The translations under genes were made by a program, and so were the position numbers. Positions 9,086-18,545 of a stretch of 64,000 bases of DNA are shown piece by piece. Positions within the stretch are counted from its first letter, which is position 1. Each line of letters starts with the position of its first letter. Source of the DNA: JAXGMQ01 sp040768585 (GTDB lineage Bacteria > Caldisericota > Caldisericia > JAAYUI01); contig JAXGMQ010000001.1 in NCBI GenBank assembly GCA_040768585.1, forward strand, positions 930,001-994,000. The letters run 5' to 3'. The notes beneath the pieces were generated by a model that was given only the letters and a program-made list of their open reading frames with translations, did no database searches and was not told the DNA's origin.

Positions 9086-12000
9086 ACGATGAAACGGTAA
9101 ATAGCGAAATTAAAAAGGGTGAGAACCCTTATGTCGACGGCAATATTGTTTTTGTGTATGCACCAGATCCCAGAAGAGGGACCCAGAAAAATCCACAAAA
9201 TGCGTTTTGTGCCTTTGATTTAGATACTGGCGATCAAGTCTTCAAAGATACCCAGTACTCTCAATGCATCGGATACTCTGAGGGTGTAAGGTACATGCTC
9301 AATGAAACTCAAGTTGGCGCATACAAGGGTGATGAGGAACTGTGGACACACGACGCTCTTGAAGGTGATTTCACTGAAGAATTCGTTAGATTGCACTACA
9401 TGTCAGACAAGTATATTTTCATTGAGGTAGATTTATTCAATAGTAACCTAGATTATGAGGATGTAATCATTGAAATACTTGATAGAGAGACTGGTAAATC
9501 AGTAAAATATCTACGAGATTTGACAAGTTTTCACAGTTATTTTGTAGACAACATGGCACTATATTACACAAGGGGATTCGGGAATTACAATCTAACATAT
9601 CCAGATTTATGCGGTAAATGCGACACAACCACACTCTTCAAGATAGATATTGACACACTAGAAGAGGAATGGTCTCTGCAAAACGATGAGTACAACTATA
9701 TACTCACCACAAGAAACCAAGTCTTAGATGATGTTCTTTTTGTGATGCTTTACGATAATGAGAGAATAACAGGTAGAAATATCAAGAAGAGGATTCAATG
9801 CATCGATATAAACTCCGGTAAACCAATCAAAACCTTTGAGTTTGACAAGAATATCAACACCTTTCTGGTTGGGGATGGGTATCTTGCAATTGAGACAGAC
9901 ACGGGTGTGACATATTATTCATTATCAATAGATGCCAATGATAGCGGTAATGCAACACCGGAGTTGCTCTGGAGCAAAGAGAACACAAGCTTCAACACAA
10001 TCGACGGGGATGAGCTCTACGCCTACACAAAACCAGATTTCGAGGGAGACAGCTATGATGTGTCGATATCATGCTCAAACAAGGCAACAGGAGAGAGCAT
10101 CTGGGAAAAGCCAATCAGGGGCAGGATAGAAGGGGAAAGGTTCAGGCCTATTGGCGCACCTGTTGTTTTTTTTGAGGGCAACACCTGGATTGTGTGCAAT
10201 AAGGATGGGGTGATTGCGAACAACTTTTATTATTACGATTTCTTCAATACAGAACCCTTCATTTACCCAGATGAATTATACATAGATTATGACTACGAAA
10301 GCCATGATCAAAACAAGGGTGTCGTTGTTTACGATCTTTATACAGGTTTGCGAAAGGAAAGCTCAAATCTTGATCGAAGTTTCTTGGGTAAGGATGGTGA
10401 TAAAAGGCTTTTTCTTTATTTCGACAAACTAAGGCTGGAAACGAAAGATGAGATAATTTGGACGTTGGATGAAGAGGAAATGGGAAATTTCTATAGTAGA
10501 AGCAGATACATTTTCTCGGATAAATACCTGATTACAAACACTTATAAAAATGGTGCCAAAAGAATTGTGATTATTGACAAATCCACAGGTGAGGTTGTCA
10601 AAATCATCGAGAGTACTTCAAAGCGAGAACCAGACTTTTTTGTCTGTGATAATAAGCTATTCTATTCCATCTCACACACTGTGGAGGAAAAACCTTCAGA
10701 GGAAAACTGGTCTGCAAATACCTCGTTGGGTATGCTTGACCTTGAAACACTTGAGATAGTTTGGGAAAACAAGAATCAAAAATTTGTCTTTTTTCCAAAT
10801 CAGAGGAATCAAGTTGACGATGGGAAATTGTACGTAATGGCATCAAACCAAATAGACAGGTACAAAATTGAGGAGTGCAAAACCATCCTGGAGTTTGATA
10901 TTGAAACTGGAAGGATTTTAAGACAGCTTGAGTTTGATGAATATATCTCATATTTTGCTGTATCTGATGGGAAGTTGTATGTCGAAGATAATTACAATTT
11001 GTCTTGTTATGCCATCTCAACAGAAGATGGTAAAAATAAAGATGAAGACGAGGACGACTCAAAGGACAATGACAACAAGGACACAGGCATTCCAAAAGCC
11101 AGCACCGAACATGTCGACACTTCCTGCAGCTGGGTTTGCCCAAACGGTGACACAAACGCCACAAACTCGGTTGTGGCAGAATGCCTGTCAGAAACATCCG
11201 AGTTCGAATACTACGGTGGAATTCAGCTTGATTATGAAATCAAATACGCGATCTCCTACGGTGACCATATAATTACACTATCGAAGGATGGAAAGCTGTA
11301 TTGCTATGATACATCGGTCGATGAAGAGGTGTGGAGATACGTTGATTGCAGAGTCAATTGGTGTTTCATCTACAAGGACAATCTGGTTTTCAATTTTGCT
11401 AACTCACTCTACTCAAGAACTGGTATCACCAATAGAGACGTGACACAATGTCGAAAAATAAAAGATTTCTCGCAAGTTTGGTCAAATGATTTTGTTACCA
11501 TCAAGAAGTTTTTTCCAACTATCAATGGAAACATCATGACCAGTTCTGATTTCAAAACGTTAGGAGATGAATTGCTTCAAAAAGTTAATCTTGATACGGG
11601 GGAAGCTGAGTTTATTAATATTGCGCTCCCAGAGAATATCACACCACACCCAGACCTTATTGCATGTTATCTTGACGATTACATCATAATGTACGAAGAA
11701 CAAAACAATTCTTACAAACTCTATGCTTTTGACATTGAGAAGAATGAGGTTGTGTGGAGCAGGGAGGTTGTGGATCAATATTACTACAGACACCCAGACT
11801 CGATACAAGTCAGGAATGACAAACTATACGTTTCGTATGGTGGGGTGAATTTATATACCGACAAAAACCTGCCAAAAGAAGATGTGAAAAAGATGGTTGA
11901 GTGCATCAAAATTGAGACTGGCGATACACTTTGGAGCTATGAGAGCCCTGGCATAAAATGCGCAATTGATGCCATGGATGATAACCACTTGGTTGCACTT

Positions 12001-13695
12001 CAAAACGAGACACTCATGTGTTTTGAGCCAAAAACTGGCGCAATTCTTTGGAAAAAGGAAGCGATGAAGTTGGGCGGAAAGGCAATAATCGTTGGTGATT
12101 CAATCTTTTGCTCGATTGCTGATGAACCTGAAACGGTTGAGAAAAACCGAAATTTCAAAACATTTGTCGCAAGGCTTGACATAAATACTGGTGAAACAAA
12201 GTGGCAAAGCTCATACTCAGATTATTTTAGTAATATCTTATATTCAGACGGGAAACTCATAGCCGAGGTTGTTGACCAGTCCAGCACAAACAGAGAGGAG
12301 ACATTGTATTACCTGGCATATTGGATTGATTCGGAATATGAACAGATGAAAACTGAAGAACAAGACTCAGTATCAAATACAACTGAAGACGAATCTGGAG
12401 AAGTGACAAAACTTGAGGCAGTTGCAACAATTGATTCTGTTGGATTATACTGCAAATCTAATGGGAGCATTTTTGGATTCAGGAAATCTGATGTTGAGAA
12501 CAACACACCAAAAGTAAGCGCAAAGATTGAATCTATCTTGAGTATTGATACAAACACATTATCTGTTGAGTGGGAGCAGAAATATAGCAGCAATTTATTC
12601 TTTCAATATCAAAGGTGCATAACAACTCCACCAGTTTATTTTTTTGAAGATAGATGGGTCGTTTGCAACAGTGATGGCACTGTTGATGAAATACAGTATG
12701 CTGATATTGATGGTGGATCGAACAAAAACCATCCCGACTTGGCCTACATGCATCTCAACAAATCCATTGGAAACAAGGTATTTCTAACATCTAAAAACAA
12801 TCTGAACTGTTATGAGGCAGAGACAGGTAAACTCCTTTATTCATTTGATATGGAGACATTTCCCTTTGTTTCAGATGACAACATTTTGATCTATGGTAAT
12901 GGATACAATATTGTAGCATTTTCTGGTGAGGTTCTATGGAAAAGAAACAGCAGATTTGATTTAGATGAGAGATATATCCCCTATGATTCGAGTAACTCAG
13001 AAGAATACTTCATTCTTGGCTCAACAATTGCCCAATGCTATGAAAACGCCTACACAAAAATCCTTATCATCGACAAATCCGATGGCTCAATCGTAAAAGA
13101 AATCGACAATTGGGAAAGATATGGTGGTTACTTCTATGTCCATGATGAATATCTGTACTATACAACAATCCCCCTGGACAATGACAAACCAGACAATCAA
13201 AAGAACAATGTCACAAAACCGCGTCACACCCTGAGCAGAATGAACCTTTCCAACCTCGAAGTCGAATGGTCATTTCAAAATCCAAACTACAACTACTACC
13301 CCTTTATCCCAGATCAGATATGTAACGGGAAAATGTATGTTTTGGCATCTGACACAAATAAGTACTATGACATAGACCACTGTAAATTCATCCACCAAAT
13401 CGACATCACAACTGGTGAAGTTCTCAACATCTATGAGTTTGATAAGAACATAGAATACTACCTCATCTCAGATGGGTATCTCTATGTCGAAACGGCGGAT
13501 GAGTTGAGTTGTTATCCGGTTGACCTTGATGCAGTGTCAGAATCGGGGTCTGAACCAATACCTCCAGAGACTGATCCCAGACCTGAGCCCTCCCCACCAG
13601 AGGTTGAGCCAGCACCTGCTCCAATTTCGCCGGAAACTGAACCTAAAACTGAGGCTTCTCCGTCAGAAGATGAATTCAATCTAAACGCCAATTGA
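9025..13695 (+). CDS. Exported PQQ-like propeller protein, 3' part of the frameshifted gene
   Basis: This open frame continues the protein that begins at 7412. Authentic homology starts at about 9046, just after the T-run. The nominal TTG at 9025 has no ribosome binding site or signal peptide and is unlikely to be a real start. About 1,550 residues hold at least three related modules. Each includes an IWEKPI-like strand, a PVVFFEGNTWIVCNKDG-like segment, a DLETLEIVW-like blade and a closing block of the form FEFDKNIxxFxVGDGYLxVE. The C-terminus is an acidic Pro/Glu linker that simply stops. Sister proteins carry amine-oxidase-N modules after this linker, so this member seems to lack its C-terminal domain. 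Confidence 0.75.
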   Translation: MPLSSFFLQNYYTNFSWANLDDETVNSEIKKGENPYVDGNIVFVYAPDPRRGTQKNPQNAFCAFDLDTGDQVFKDTQYSQCIGYSEGVRYMLNETQVGAYKGDEELWTHDALEGDFTEEFVRLHYMSDKYIFIEVDLFNSNLDYEDVIIEILDRETGKSVKYLRDLTSFHSYFVDNMALYYTRGFGNYNLTYPDLCGKCDTTTLFKIDIDTLEEEWSLQNDEYNYILTTRNQVLDDVLFVMLYDNERITGRNIKKRIQCIDINSGKPIKTFEFDKNINTFLVGDGYLAIETDTGVTYYSLSIDANDSGNATPELLWSKENTSFNTIDGDELYAYTKPDFEGDSYDVSISCSNKATGESIWEKPIRGRIEGERFRPIGAPVVFFEGNTWIVCNKDGVIANNFYYYDFFNTEPFIYPDELYIDYDYESHDQNKGVVVYDLYTGLRKESSNLDRSFLGKDGDKRLFLYFDKLRLETKDEIIWTLDEEEMGNFYSRSRYIFSDKYLITNTYKNGAKRIVIIDKSTGEVVKIIESTSKREPDFFVCDNKLFYSISHTVEEKPSEENWSANTSLGMLDLETLEIVWENKNQKFVFFPNQRNQVDDGKLYVMASNQIDRYKIEECKTILEFDIETGRILRQLEFDEYISYFAVSDGKLYVEDNYNLSCYAISTEDGKNKDEDEDDSKDNDNKDTGIPKASTEHVDTSCSWVCPNGDTNATNSVVAECLSETSEFEYYGGIQLDYEIKYAISYGDHIITLSKDGKLYCYDTSVDEEVWRYVDCRVNWCFIYKDNLVFNFANSLYSRTGITNRDVTQCRKIKDFSQVWSNDFVTIKKFFPTINGNIMTSSDFKTLGDELLQKVNLDTGEAEFINIALPENITPHPDLIACYLDDYIIMYEEQNNSYKLYAFDIEKNEVVWSREVVDQYYYRHPDSIQVRNDKLYVSYGGVNLYTDKNLPKEDVKKMVECIKIETGDTLWSYESPGIKCAIDAMDDNHLVALQNETLMCFEPKTGAILWKKEAMKLGGKAIIVGDSIFCSIADEPETVEKNRNFKTFVARLDINTGETKWQSSYSDYFSNILYSDGKLIAEVVDQSSTNREETLYYLAYWIDSEYEQMKTEEQDSVSNTTEDESGEVTKLEAVATIDSVGLYCKSNGSIFGFRKSDVENNTPKVSAKIESILSIDTNTLSVEWEQKYSSNLFFQYQRCITTPPVYFFEDRWVVCNSDGTVDEIQYADIDGGSNKNHPDLAYMHLNKSIGNKVFLTSKNNLNCYEAETGKLLYSFDMETFPFVSDDNILIYGNGYNIVAFSGEVLWKRNSRFDLDERYIPYDSSNSEEYFILGSTIAQCYENAYTKILIIDKSDGSIVKEIDNWERYGGYFYVHDEYLYYTTIPLDNDKPDNQKNNVTKPRHTLSRMNLSNLEVEWSFQNPNYNYYPFIPDQICNGKMYVLASDTNKYYDIDHCKFIHQIDITTGEVLNIYEFDKNIEYYLISDGYLYVETADELSCYPVDLDAVSESGSEPIPPETDPRPEPSPPEVEPAPAPISPETEPKTEASPSEDEFNLNAN

Positions 13696-13852
13696 ACTCC
13701 ACTGGAAACTAAAGATTTGAACAATACTCTCAATATCACATGGTTTGTAAAAACACAGCATATTGAATCTGTACTATCATGTGCTGAGGGGTAAACCTGG
13801 GAGTTACGTGATAGATGTCCTTTGTGATTGGTAACTGGAGGTTGATAAGCAT

Positions 13853-15661
13853 ATGTTTAACCAGCTGAAAATGGGTTTCCTGAGAATGGTATTGGCTGTT
13901 TTAATAGCAATTATCGTTGTTTCTCCACACTTCACAGGTGATACCTGCAATGGAGGAAATTCAAACAATTTTTCTGATTCATCACTTGTCTGCAAGTGGT
14001 ATGCCAAAGATTGTGGAATATTGAACAACAGTCGTGATAGGGTGACAATCTACAAGAAGTACAAAGGTGATGATGTTTCGATCATAGAAGCCATTGATGG
14101 TGATATCATATGGAAAGATAAAGTTACTGATATTCAACATCACATTACATCAATGGGAAATCCGCTCTTCTTTGCCTGTGAATCGCCCTCAGGAACATCT
14201 TGGTATGATATAAACAGTAAGAAGACCACAATTTTGACCAATGGTTGCGCCTATGCGTTCAGTATTGAAAATCTGGTATATCTTTATGAGGGGGATTCTG
14301 ACGATAAAAAACAACATATGAGAATTTATGACTCCAAGAGTGGCAAGCTCATCAAAACAAAGGAAAACATTGAGCAAAATTGCATAGGATACTCAGATGA
14401 TATTGTGTATTCAGGAAATGATTTCTGTGTGCGCGCCTGGAAAGATGAGGAAATGCTGTGGGAGAATTTGATTGTTGTGGCAGATGGGAAAAAGGAGGCA
14501 TACAAGTATCAACATTCCATGAATGATGATTACCTATTCATTGCCACTCAGGTTTTCAAAGGATGCTGTATCTACGATGACTGGGTAATCAAGGTAATCG
14601 ACAAGACCGATGGTGAAACGGTGAGATATATTCATGATAAAGCCTCTTTTGTGTCTTTCTTTGTGGATGATGACACCCTCTACTATTCGACTGGTTTCAA
14701 TAACTCCTATCCAAACAGTAATCACCGAAACATGTATACTCCAGGTGAAACAAACACTCTCCACAAGATGAACACAAAGACACTTGAGGACGAGTGGACA
14801 CTTCGCTCAGGTGATTACAATTATGTGATCTCAAAAATGGAGCGGATTGATGGCAACCATCTTTATGTCTTGTTGTTTGATGATATTCCAAACGATGAGC
14901 CACAGATATACAACAAGATTCAATGCATAGATGCCGATACTGGTGAACCAATCAAGACATTTGAGTTTTATGAAAACATACACTCATTTGCAGTTGGTGA
15001 TGGTTTTCTAGTGGTAGAATTCCAGTTTGGAACAGCTTGTTATAAGGTTGATCTTAAAAACTCTTCTAATGCTGAATATGAGGTGGTGCCTGAACCAATC
15101 CCGGGACTAACGCCTGCTCCAACTCCAACGAAAACTGAACCCGAGCCTACTCCACCTGAAACTAAGAAAGAGCCAGATAAAAAACCGGTCAAACTACCAC
15201 CATGTTTACCCATTTTAATACCAGAATACGAGCTTGTTTTCAAAGTGGGTGAGAAATCCTACACAGTCACCAAAGACGATGATAGAACAACAATGGCAAT
15301 GGATGTTGCGCCTCTGATTCAAGGCGGCAGAACATTTATTCCAGCCAGACATTTCACAGAGCCACTCGGGGGCGAGGTCTTGTGGGACAACTCAGAAAGA
15401 AAGGTGACTTGCAGGTTTGAGGCTGGTATCGATCCTTCTAATAACGAGAAGGTTTATAACACACTGGAAATGTGGATTGGGAAATCGAAAGCCAAGTACA
15501 ACGGCTCAGAGCGCGAAATTGACCTAGACAACCCAGAGGTAGTACCCACCATCATCGATGGCAGGACAATGGTACCGATGAGATTCCTGGCAGAGAGTTT
15601 TGGGTGTACAGTTGAGTGGGATGCAGAGACAAAGGAGATAACTCTGATATATTATCGATAG
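13853..15661 (+). CDS. Exported propeller protein with C-terminal copper-amine-oxidase-N-like domain
   Basis: The 602-residue protein starts with a signal sequence (about residues 1-32). It carries a PQQ-like propeller region to about residue 395, closing with the FEFYENIHSFAVGDGFLVVE block shared with its larger neighbour. A Pro/Thr/Glu linker follows (about 405-445). Two copper-amine-oxidase-N (PF07833-type) half-modules then follow: GRTFIPARHFTEPLGGEV with WDNSERKVTC, and GRTMVPMRFLAESFGCTV with EWDAETKEI. These modules are common in exported proteins of Gram-positives and do not by themselves imply copper or amine oxidation. The last 100 bases and the region after the stop are nearly identical to the end of the next gene, which points to recombination. 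Confidence 0.85.
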   Translation: MFNQLKMGFLRMVLAVLIAIIVVSPHFTGDTCNGGNSNNFSDSSLVCKWYAKDCGILNNSRDRVTIYKKYKGDDVSIIEAIDGDIIWKDKVTDIQHHITSMGNPLFFACESPSGTSWYDINSKKTTILTNGCAYAFSIENLVYLYEGDSDDKKQHMRIYDSKSGKLIKTKENIEQNCIGYSDDIVYSGNDFCVRAWKDEEMLWENLIVVADGKKEAYKYQHSMNDDYLFIATQVFKGCCIYDDWVIKVIDKTDGETVRYIHDKASFVSFFVDDDTLYYSTGFNNSYPNSNHRNMYTPGETNTLHKMNTKTLEDEWTLRSGDYNYVISKMERIDGNHLYVLLFDDIPNDEPQIYNKIQCIDADTGEPIKTFEFYENIHSFAVGDGFLVVEFQFGTACYKVDLKNSSNAEYEVVPEPIPGLTPAPTPTKTEPEPTPPETKKEPDKKPVKLPPCLPILIPEYELVFKVGEKSYTVTKDDDRTTMAMDVAPLIQGGRTFIPARHFTEPLGGEVLWDNSERKVTCRFEAGIDPSNNEKVYNTLEMWIGKSKAKYNGSEREIDLDNPEVVPTIIDGRTMVPMRFLAESFGCTVEWDAETKEITLIYYR

Positions 15662-16018
15662 GGATTTACGTTCGAATTAGTTTTGTGGAAAAATGGAGTA
15701 GGTAGCAGAAATCAGAGTAATTATATTTACACACGTAATAGTCTCGGATATTCTGATCGACTGGAACGCTGGAAGCATGGATGTTTGTTCAATGTGTTCG
15801 AGTAGATTCGAATGTATCATTGAGTCGTTTGTCGATGCAATGGAGGTAACCCTTACATGTTCGAAGTCATTTCCGTCCCTTGACAGAGTAGACAGTAAAG
15901 ATAAAGGAAATTATTCCAAAAACCTGAAAAATGTCCGGTGAAAACATAAGATAAGCAGCACTGGTATCGAATATTTATTGTTGTCTGTGAAGTATCTAGA
16001 GGTATGCAAAAAAATACT

Positions 16019-16047
16019 TTGCCATTCAACTAGGTTGATGATATAGT
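16019..16047 (+). promoter_or_regulatory. Sigma-A-type promoter upstream of the 16.1-kb exported protein
   Basis: A -35 box TTGCCA (16019-16024) and a -10 box TATAGT (16042-16047) are separated by exactly 17 bases. The expected start of transcription is near 16054, about 50 bases before the GTG start at 16107. Confidence 0.6.
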
Positions 16048-16048
16048 A

Positions 16049-16094
16049 CGCCCATAACCTATGACAGTACACTCACCGTCAAGGGTTATGGGCG
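16049..16094 (+). promoter_or_regulatory. 11-bp inverted repeat between promoter and ribosome binding site
   Basis: CGCCCATAACC (16049-16059) is perfectly complementary to GGTTATGGGCG (16084-16094), with a 24-base loop. The right arm ends immediately before the GGAGGTG ribosome binding site. It could be an operator overlapping the transcription start, or a leader hairpin that affects access to the ribosome binding site. Confidence 0.5.
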
Positions 16095-16106
16095 CGGAGG
16101 TGATGC

Positions 16107-18266
16107 GTGTATAAATTTAAAGTGTTTGTGGTGTCAATCGTTCTTTTGTTGTTTCTAGTCAGCAGTAATTCATTGGGCTCTAAGGCTGAAAATGAGTATT
16201 GGATAAAGCTCGATGAATCAAGGTATCCGGAAGTCAACACCATAAATCCAATACCAGATGATTACCTACATGAGATGCAAGACATCCACTTTTATGGGGA
16301 GGGTGAATTAGAGAATATTTGGACATTTGAGATTGATACAAATGGAAGAGGCATGGTTGGCAGATTTGGATGGTACTATCGATTCCCTAAGTTTCCAATT
16401 AGGCTAGTGAAAGAAAATTGCGCTGATGAACATGAATACATGAATGATTATTTAACGAATACGCAGGTTATCTGGGCAGACTTAGCGAATAAGGAGCTTC
16501 AGGTTTCTGATACAAGCTGTTTGTATCCTGGAAACTGGAATATTGGTTCAGACTATAATATCTGTACTCCGTTTTCAATTCATTGCGATTCAGAAGATTT
16601 TACTACCATGACAAGATGTCCACAATCTCAGGCATTCAAGAAAAAGGTGGAATGTTACCATACTGACACTCAAGAGAAAATGTGGGAGTTTGTAGATGTT
16701 CATCCGGCATACATGAGTAAGTGGCACAGAGTACTCCCTGTTTTACATAATGGTGATGACTACTTCTTCGTAGACGGCAGAATAATATGCTTTGACCCAA
16801 GAAATGGAGAAATAAAGTGGGGAATAGAGTCCAAACACAGTGGAAGTTTATACCGCCAGATAAACGATATTGAACTGGCAGGTGACTATATATGGTTTTC
16901 AGAAGAACAGTATGACCTGGATGATGCGGGTAATTTCTTAGAAAATGAGAAAGGATTTTACAGGATCAATATTCGAACACAAGAGATTGAGAAATGTGAT
17001 ATTGATTTAAAAAGACCAAAGGGGCAAGTTAACGCAATATTCTTCAAAAACACAGTACTTGTTGGTAATCAAGAGAAATGTAAAGAATATGATATAGACA
17101 CACTTGAATACATCAGGGATGTAGATTTTACAGATATTGTTAAAACAGCCAACCCAAAAGCCAATTACCTCGGAAATCCTTGGTTTATTAGACATAATTG
17201 TGTAGGTAACTACATACCAATCACATTCATGTATGATCCAAATCTTAACAATTTTCAGTATGATTTATCCGATAGTTTCACTCAATTCTATTATGGCTTC
17301 GGTTTTCCAACGGCCTACCATTTCCTTATCAGTAGAGATAATCCAGATGATTTTGTGATAGTGCCAGATAGTCTTACAGGTGATTGGAAATCACACATGC
17401 AAGTTGTTTGTGATGAACTGCTGATACAAACAAAAGGAAGGATTAGCTGTATTGATCCGGAGACATTTAAGGAAAAGTGGTTTATTGATAAAGATAAACT
17501 GGAAACATCAGAGTATGTGCATGTTAGCTATATTGGCCCTGATGGTGTGGTTCTTAGGTGGGATACCAAGAGGTATTACGTGTATGGTGTTTCTAAACCA
17601 GAACCGGTCCCAGAACCTCAGCCTGAGCCAACCCCCGAACCGGAACCGACTCCTGAACCAACCCCAGAACCTACCCCCGAACCAACACCCACACCAGAGC
17701 CAGAACCTCCAATACAGACCAAGACAATCCTCAAGTTCCAGATAGGAGAGAAGAAGCAGTGGCTTGATGGTGAAGAACGTCTCATTGATGTTGCCCCCGT
17801 AATCCTAAATGGCAGAACACTCCTTCCAGCAAGGTTTGTTACAGAACCTCTTGGTGGAGATGTCGAGTGGGATGGGGCAGAGAAGAAGGTAATATGCAAA
17901 CTCGAAGCACCAAGCAACCCCACAGATGAGCCAACACCAGAATCACAAACACCTTCATTCATTGGTCCACCGAGTCCATTTCAAAGTGACATAAACACCC
18001 ACAACTATGATAACCTGTCAAGCCACAATCTATTGAACACCTCAACCACTGAAACATCATACAACACAGTCGAACTCTGGATAGACAAACCCACCGCCAA
18101 GGTAAACGGAGTAGAAACCCAAATCGACCCTAACAACCCCGACGTTGTCCCCACCATAATAGACGGTAGGACAATGGTACCGATGAGATTCCTGGCAGAG
18201 AGTTTTGGGTGTACAGTTGAGTGGAACGCAGAGACAAAGGAGATAACTCTGATATATTATCGATAG
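16107..18266 (+). CDS. Exported protein with propeller-like region, Pro-Glu-Thr linker and amine-oxidase-N modules
   Basis: GTG at 16107 follows a GGAGGTG site. The 719-residue product has a signal peptide (about 1-27) and a WD/PQQ-like region rich in Tyr and Asp to about residue 490, including a DPRNGEIKWGI blade. A Pro-Glu-Thr linker of PTPEPEP-type repeats spans about 497-537. Two copper-amine-oxidase-N half-modules follow: GRTLLPARFVTEPLGGDV and GRTMVPMRFLAESFGCTV. A Ser/Asn/Thr-rich insert of about 50 residues separates the half-modules. The N-terminal two thirds are clearly more AT-rich than the linker and C-terminus, as if a conserved C-terminal cassette were joined to different heads. 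The head is only loosely similar to the other family members. Confidence 0.82.
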   Translation: MYKFKVFVVSIVLLLFLVSSNSLGSKAENEYWIKLDESRYPEVNTINPIPDDYLHEMQDIHFYGEGELENIWTFEIDTNGRGMVGRFGWYYRFPKFPIRLVKENCADEHEYMNDYLTNTQVIWADLANKELQVSDTSCLYPGNWNIGSDYNICTPFSIHCDSEDFTTMTRCPQSQAFKKKVECYHTDTQEKMWEFVDVHPAYMSKWHRVLPVLHNGDDYFFVDGRIICFDPRNGEIKWGIESKHSGSLYRQINDIELAGDYIWFSEEQYDLDDAGNFLENEKGFYRINIRTQEIEKCDIDLKRPKGQVNAIFFKNTVLVGNQEKCKEYDIDTLEYIRDVDFTDIVKTANPKANYLGNPWFIRHNCVGNYIPITFMYDPNLNNFQYDLSDSFTQFYYGFGFPTAYHFLISRDNPDDFVIVPDSLTGDWKSHMQVVCDELLIQTKGRISCIDPETFKEKWFIDKDKLETSEYVHVSYIGPDGVVLRWDTKRYYVYGVSKPEPVPEPQPEPTPEPEPTPEPTPEPTPEPTPTPEPEPPIQTKTILKFQIGEKKQWLDGEERLIDVAPVILNGRTLLPARFVTEPLGGDVEWDGAEKKVICKLEAPSNPTDEPTPESQTPSFIGPPSPFQSDINTHNYDNLSSHNLLNTSTTETSYNTVELWIDKPTAKVNGVETQIDPNNPDVVPTIIDGRTMVPMRFLAESFGCTVEWNAETKEITLIYYR

Positions 18267-18545
18267 GGATTTACGTTCGAAATAGTTTTGTGGAAAAGCA
18301 GGGTGGACGCAGAAATCTAAGGAAATAACTCCGATATATCCAAACTTACAATGAGTCATTGGCTGTGTGAATGGCAGAGGTAGAGGAAATAATCTCACAG
18401 ATATCAACACATCTTGGTCGATATTAAACCCAGTTTACAGGCAAATCACGACTCCTGGCATGTTTACTACATTTCCCACTTTAGTATAATCGAGAAAGGT
18501 TGTTTAGAAGGTGTGTGTCAATCTGTATTTTAGAGAGGGGACGCT
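18267..18545 (+). promoter_or_regulatory. Decayed module remnant and promoter before the 18.5-kb gene
   Basis: Bases 18267-18340 hold a degenerate second copy of the 3' end of the amine-oxidase-N module; for example GGAAATAACTCCGATATAT matches GGAGATAACTCTGATATAT inside the gene, and the frame is broken. Further on, TTTACT (18463-18468) and TATAAT (18485-18490) with a 16-base gap form a plausible promoter for the next gene. Confidence 0.5.

Larger units (their letters stand above)
15662..16106 (+). other. Intergenic region with degenerate module remnant and promoter
   Basis: Directly after the stop codon, bases 15662-15735 resemble a decayed copy of the last part of the amine-oxidase-N module (a GFTFE reading where intact copies have GCTVEW). 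The first 35 or so bases are almost identical to those after the stop at 18266. The middle of the region shows nothing recognisable. The last 90 bases hold a promoter and an inverted repeat, listed separately, that serve the next gene. Confidence 0.5.
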
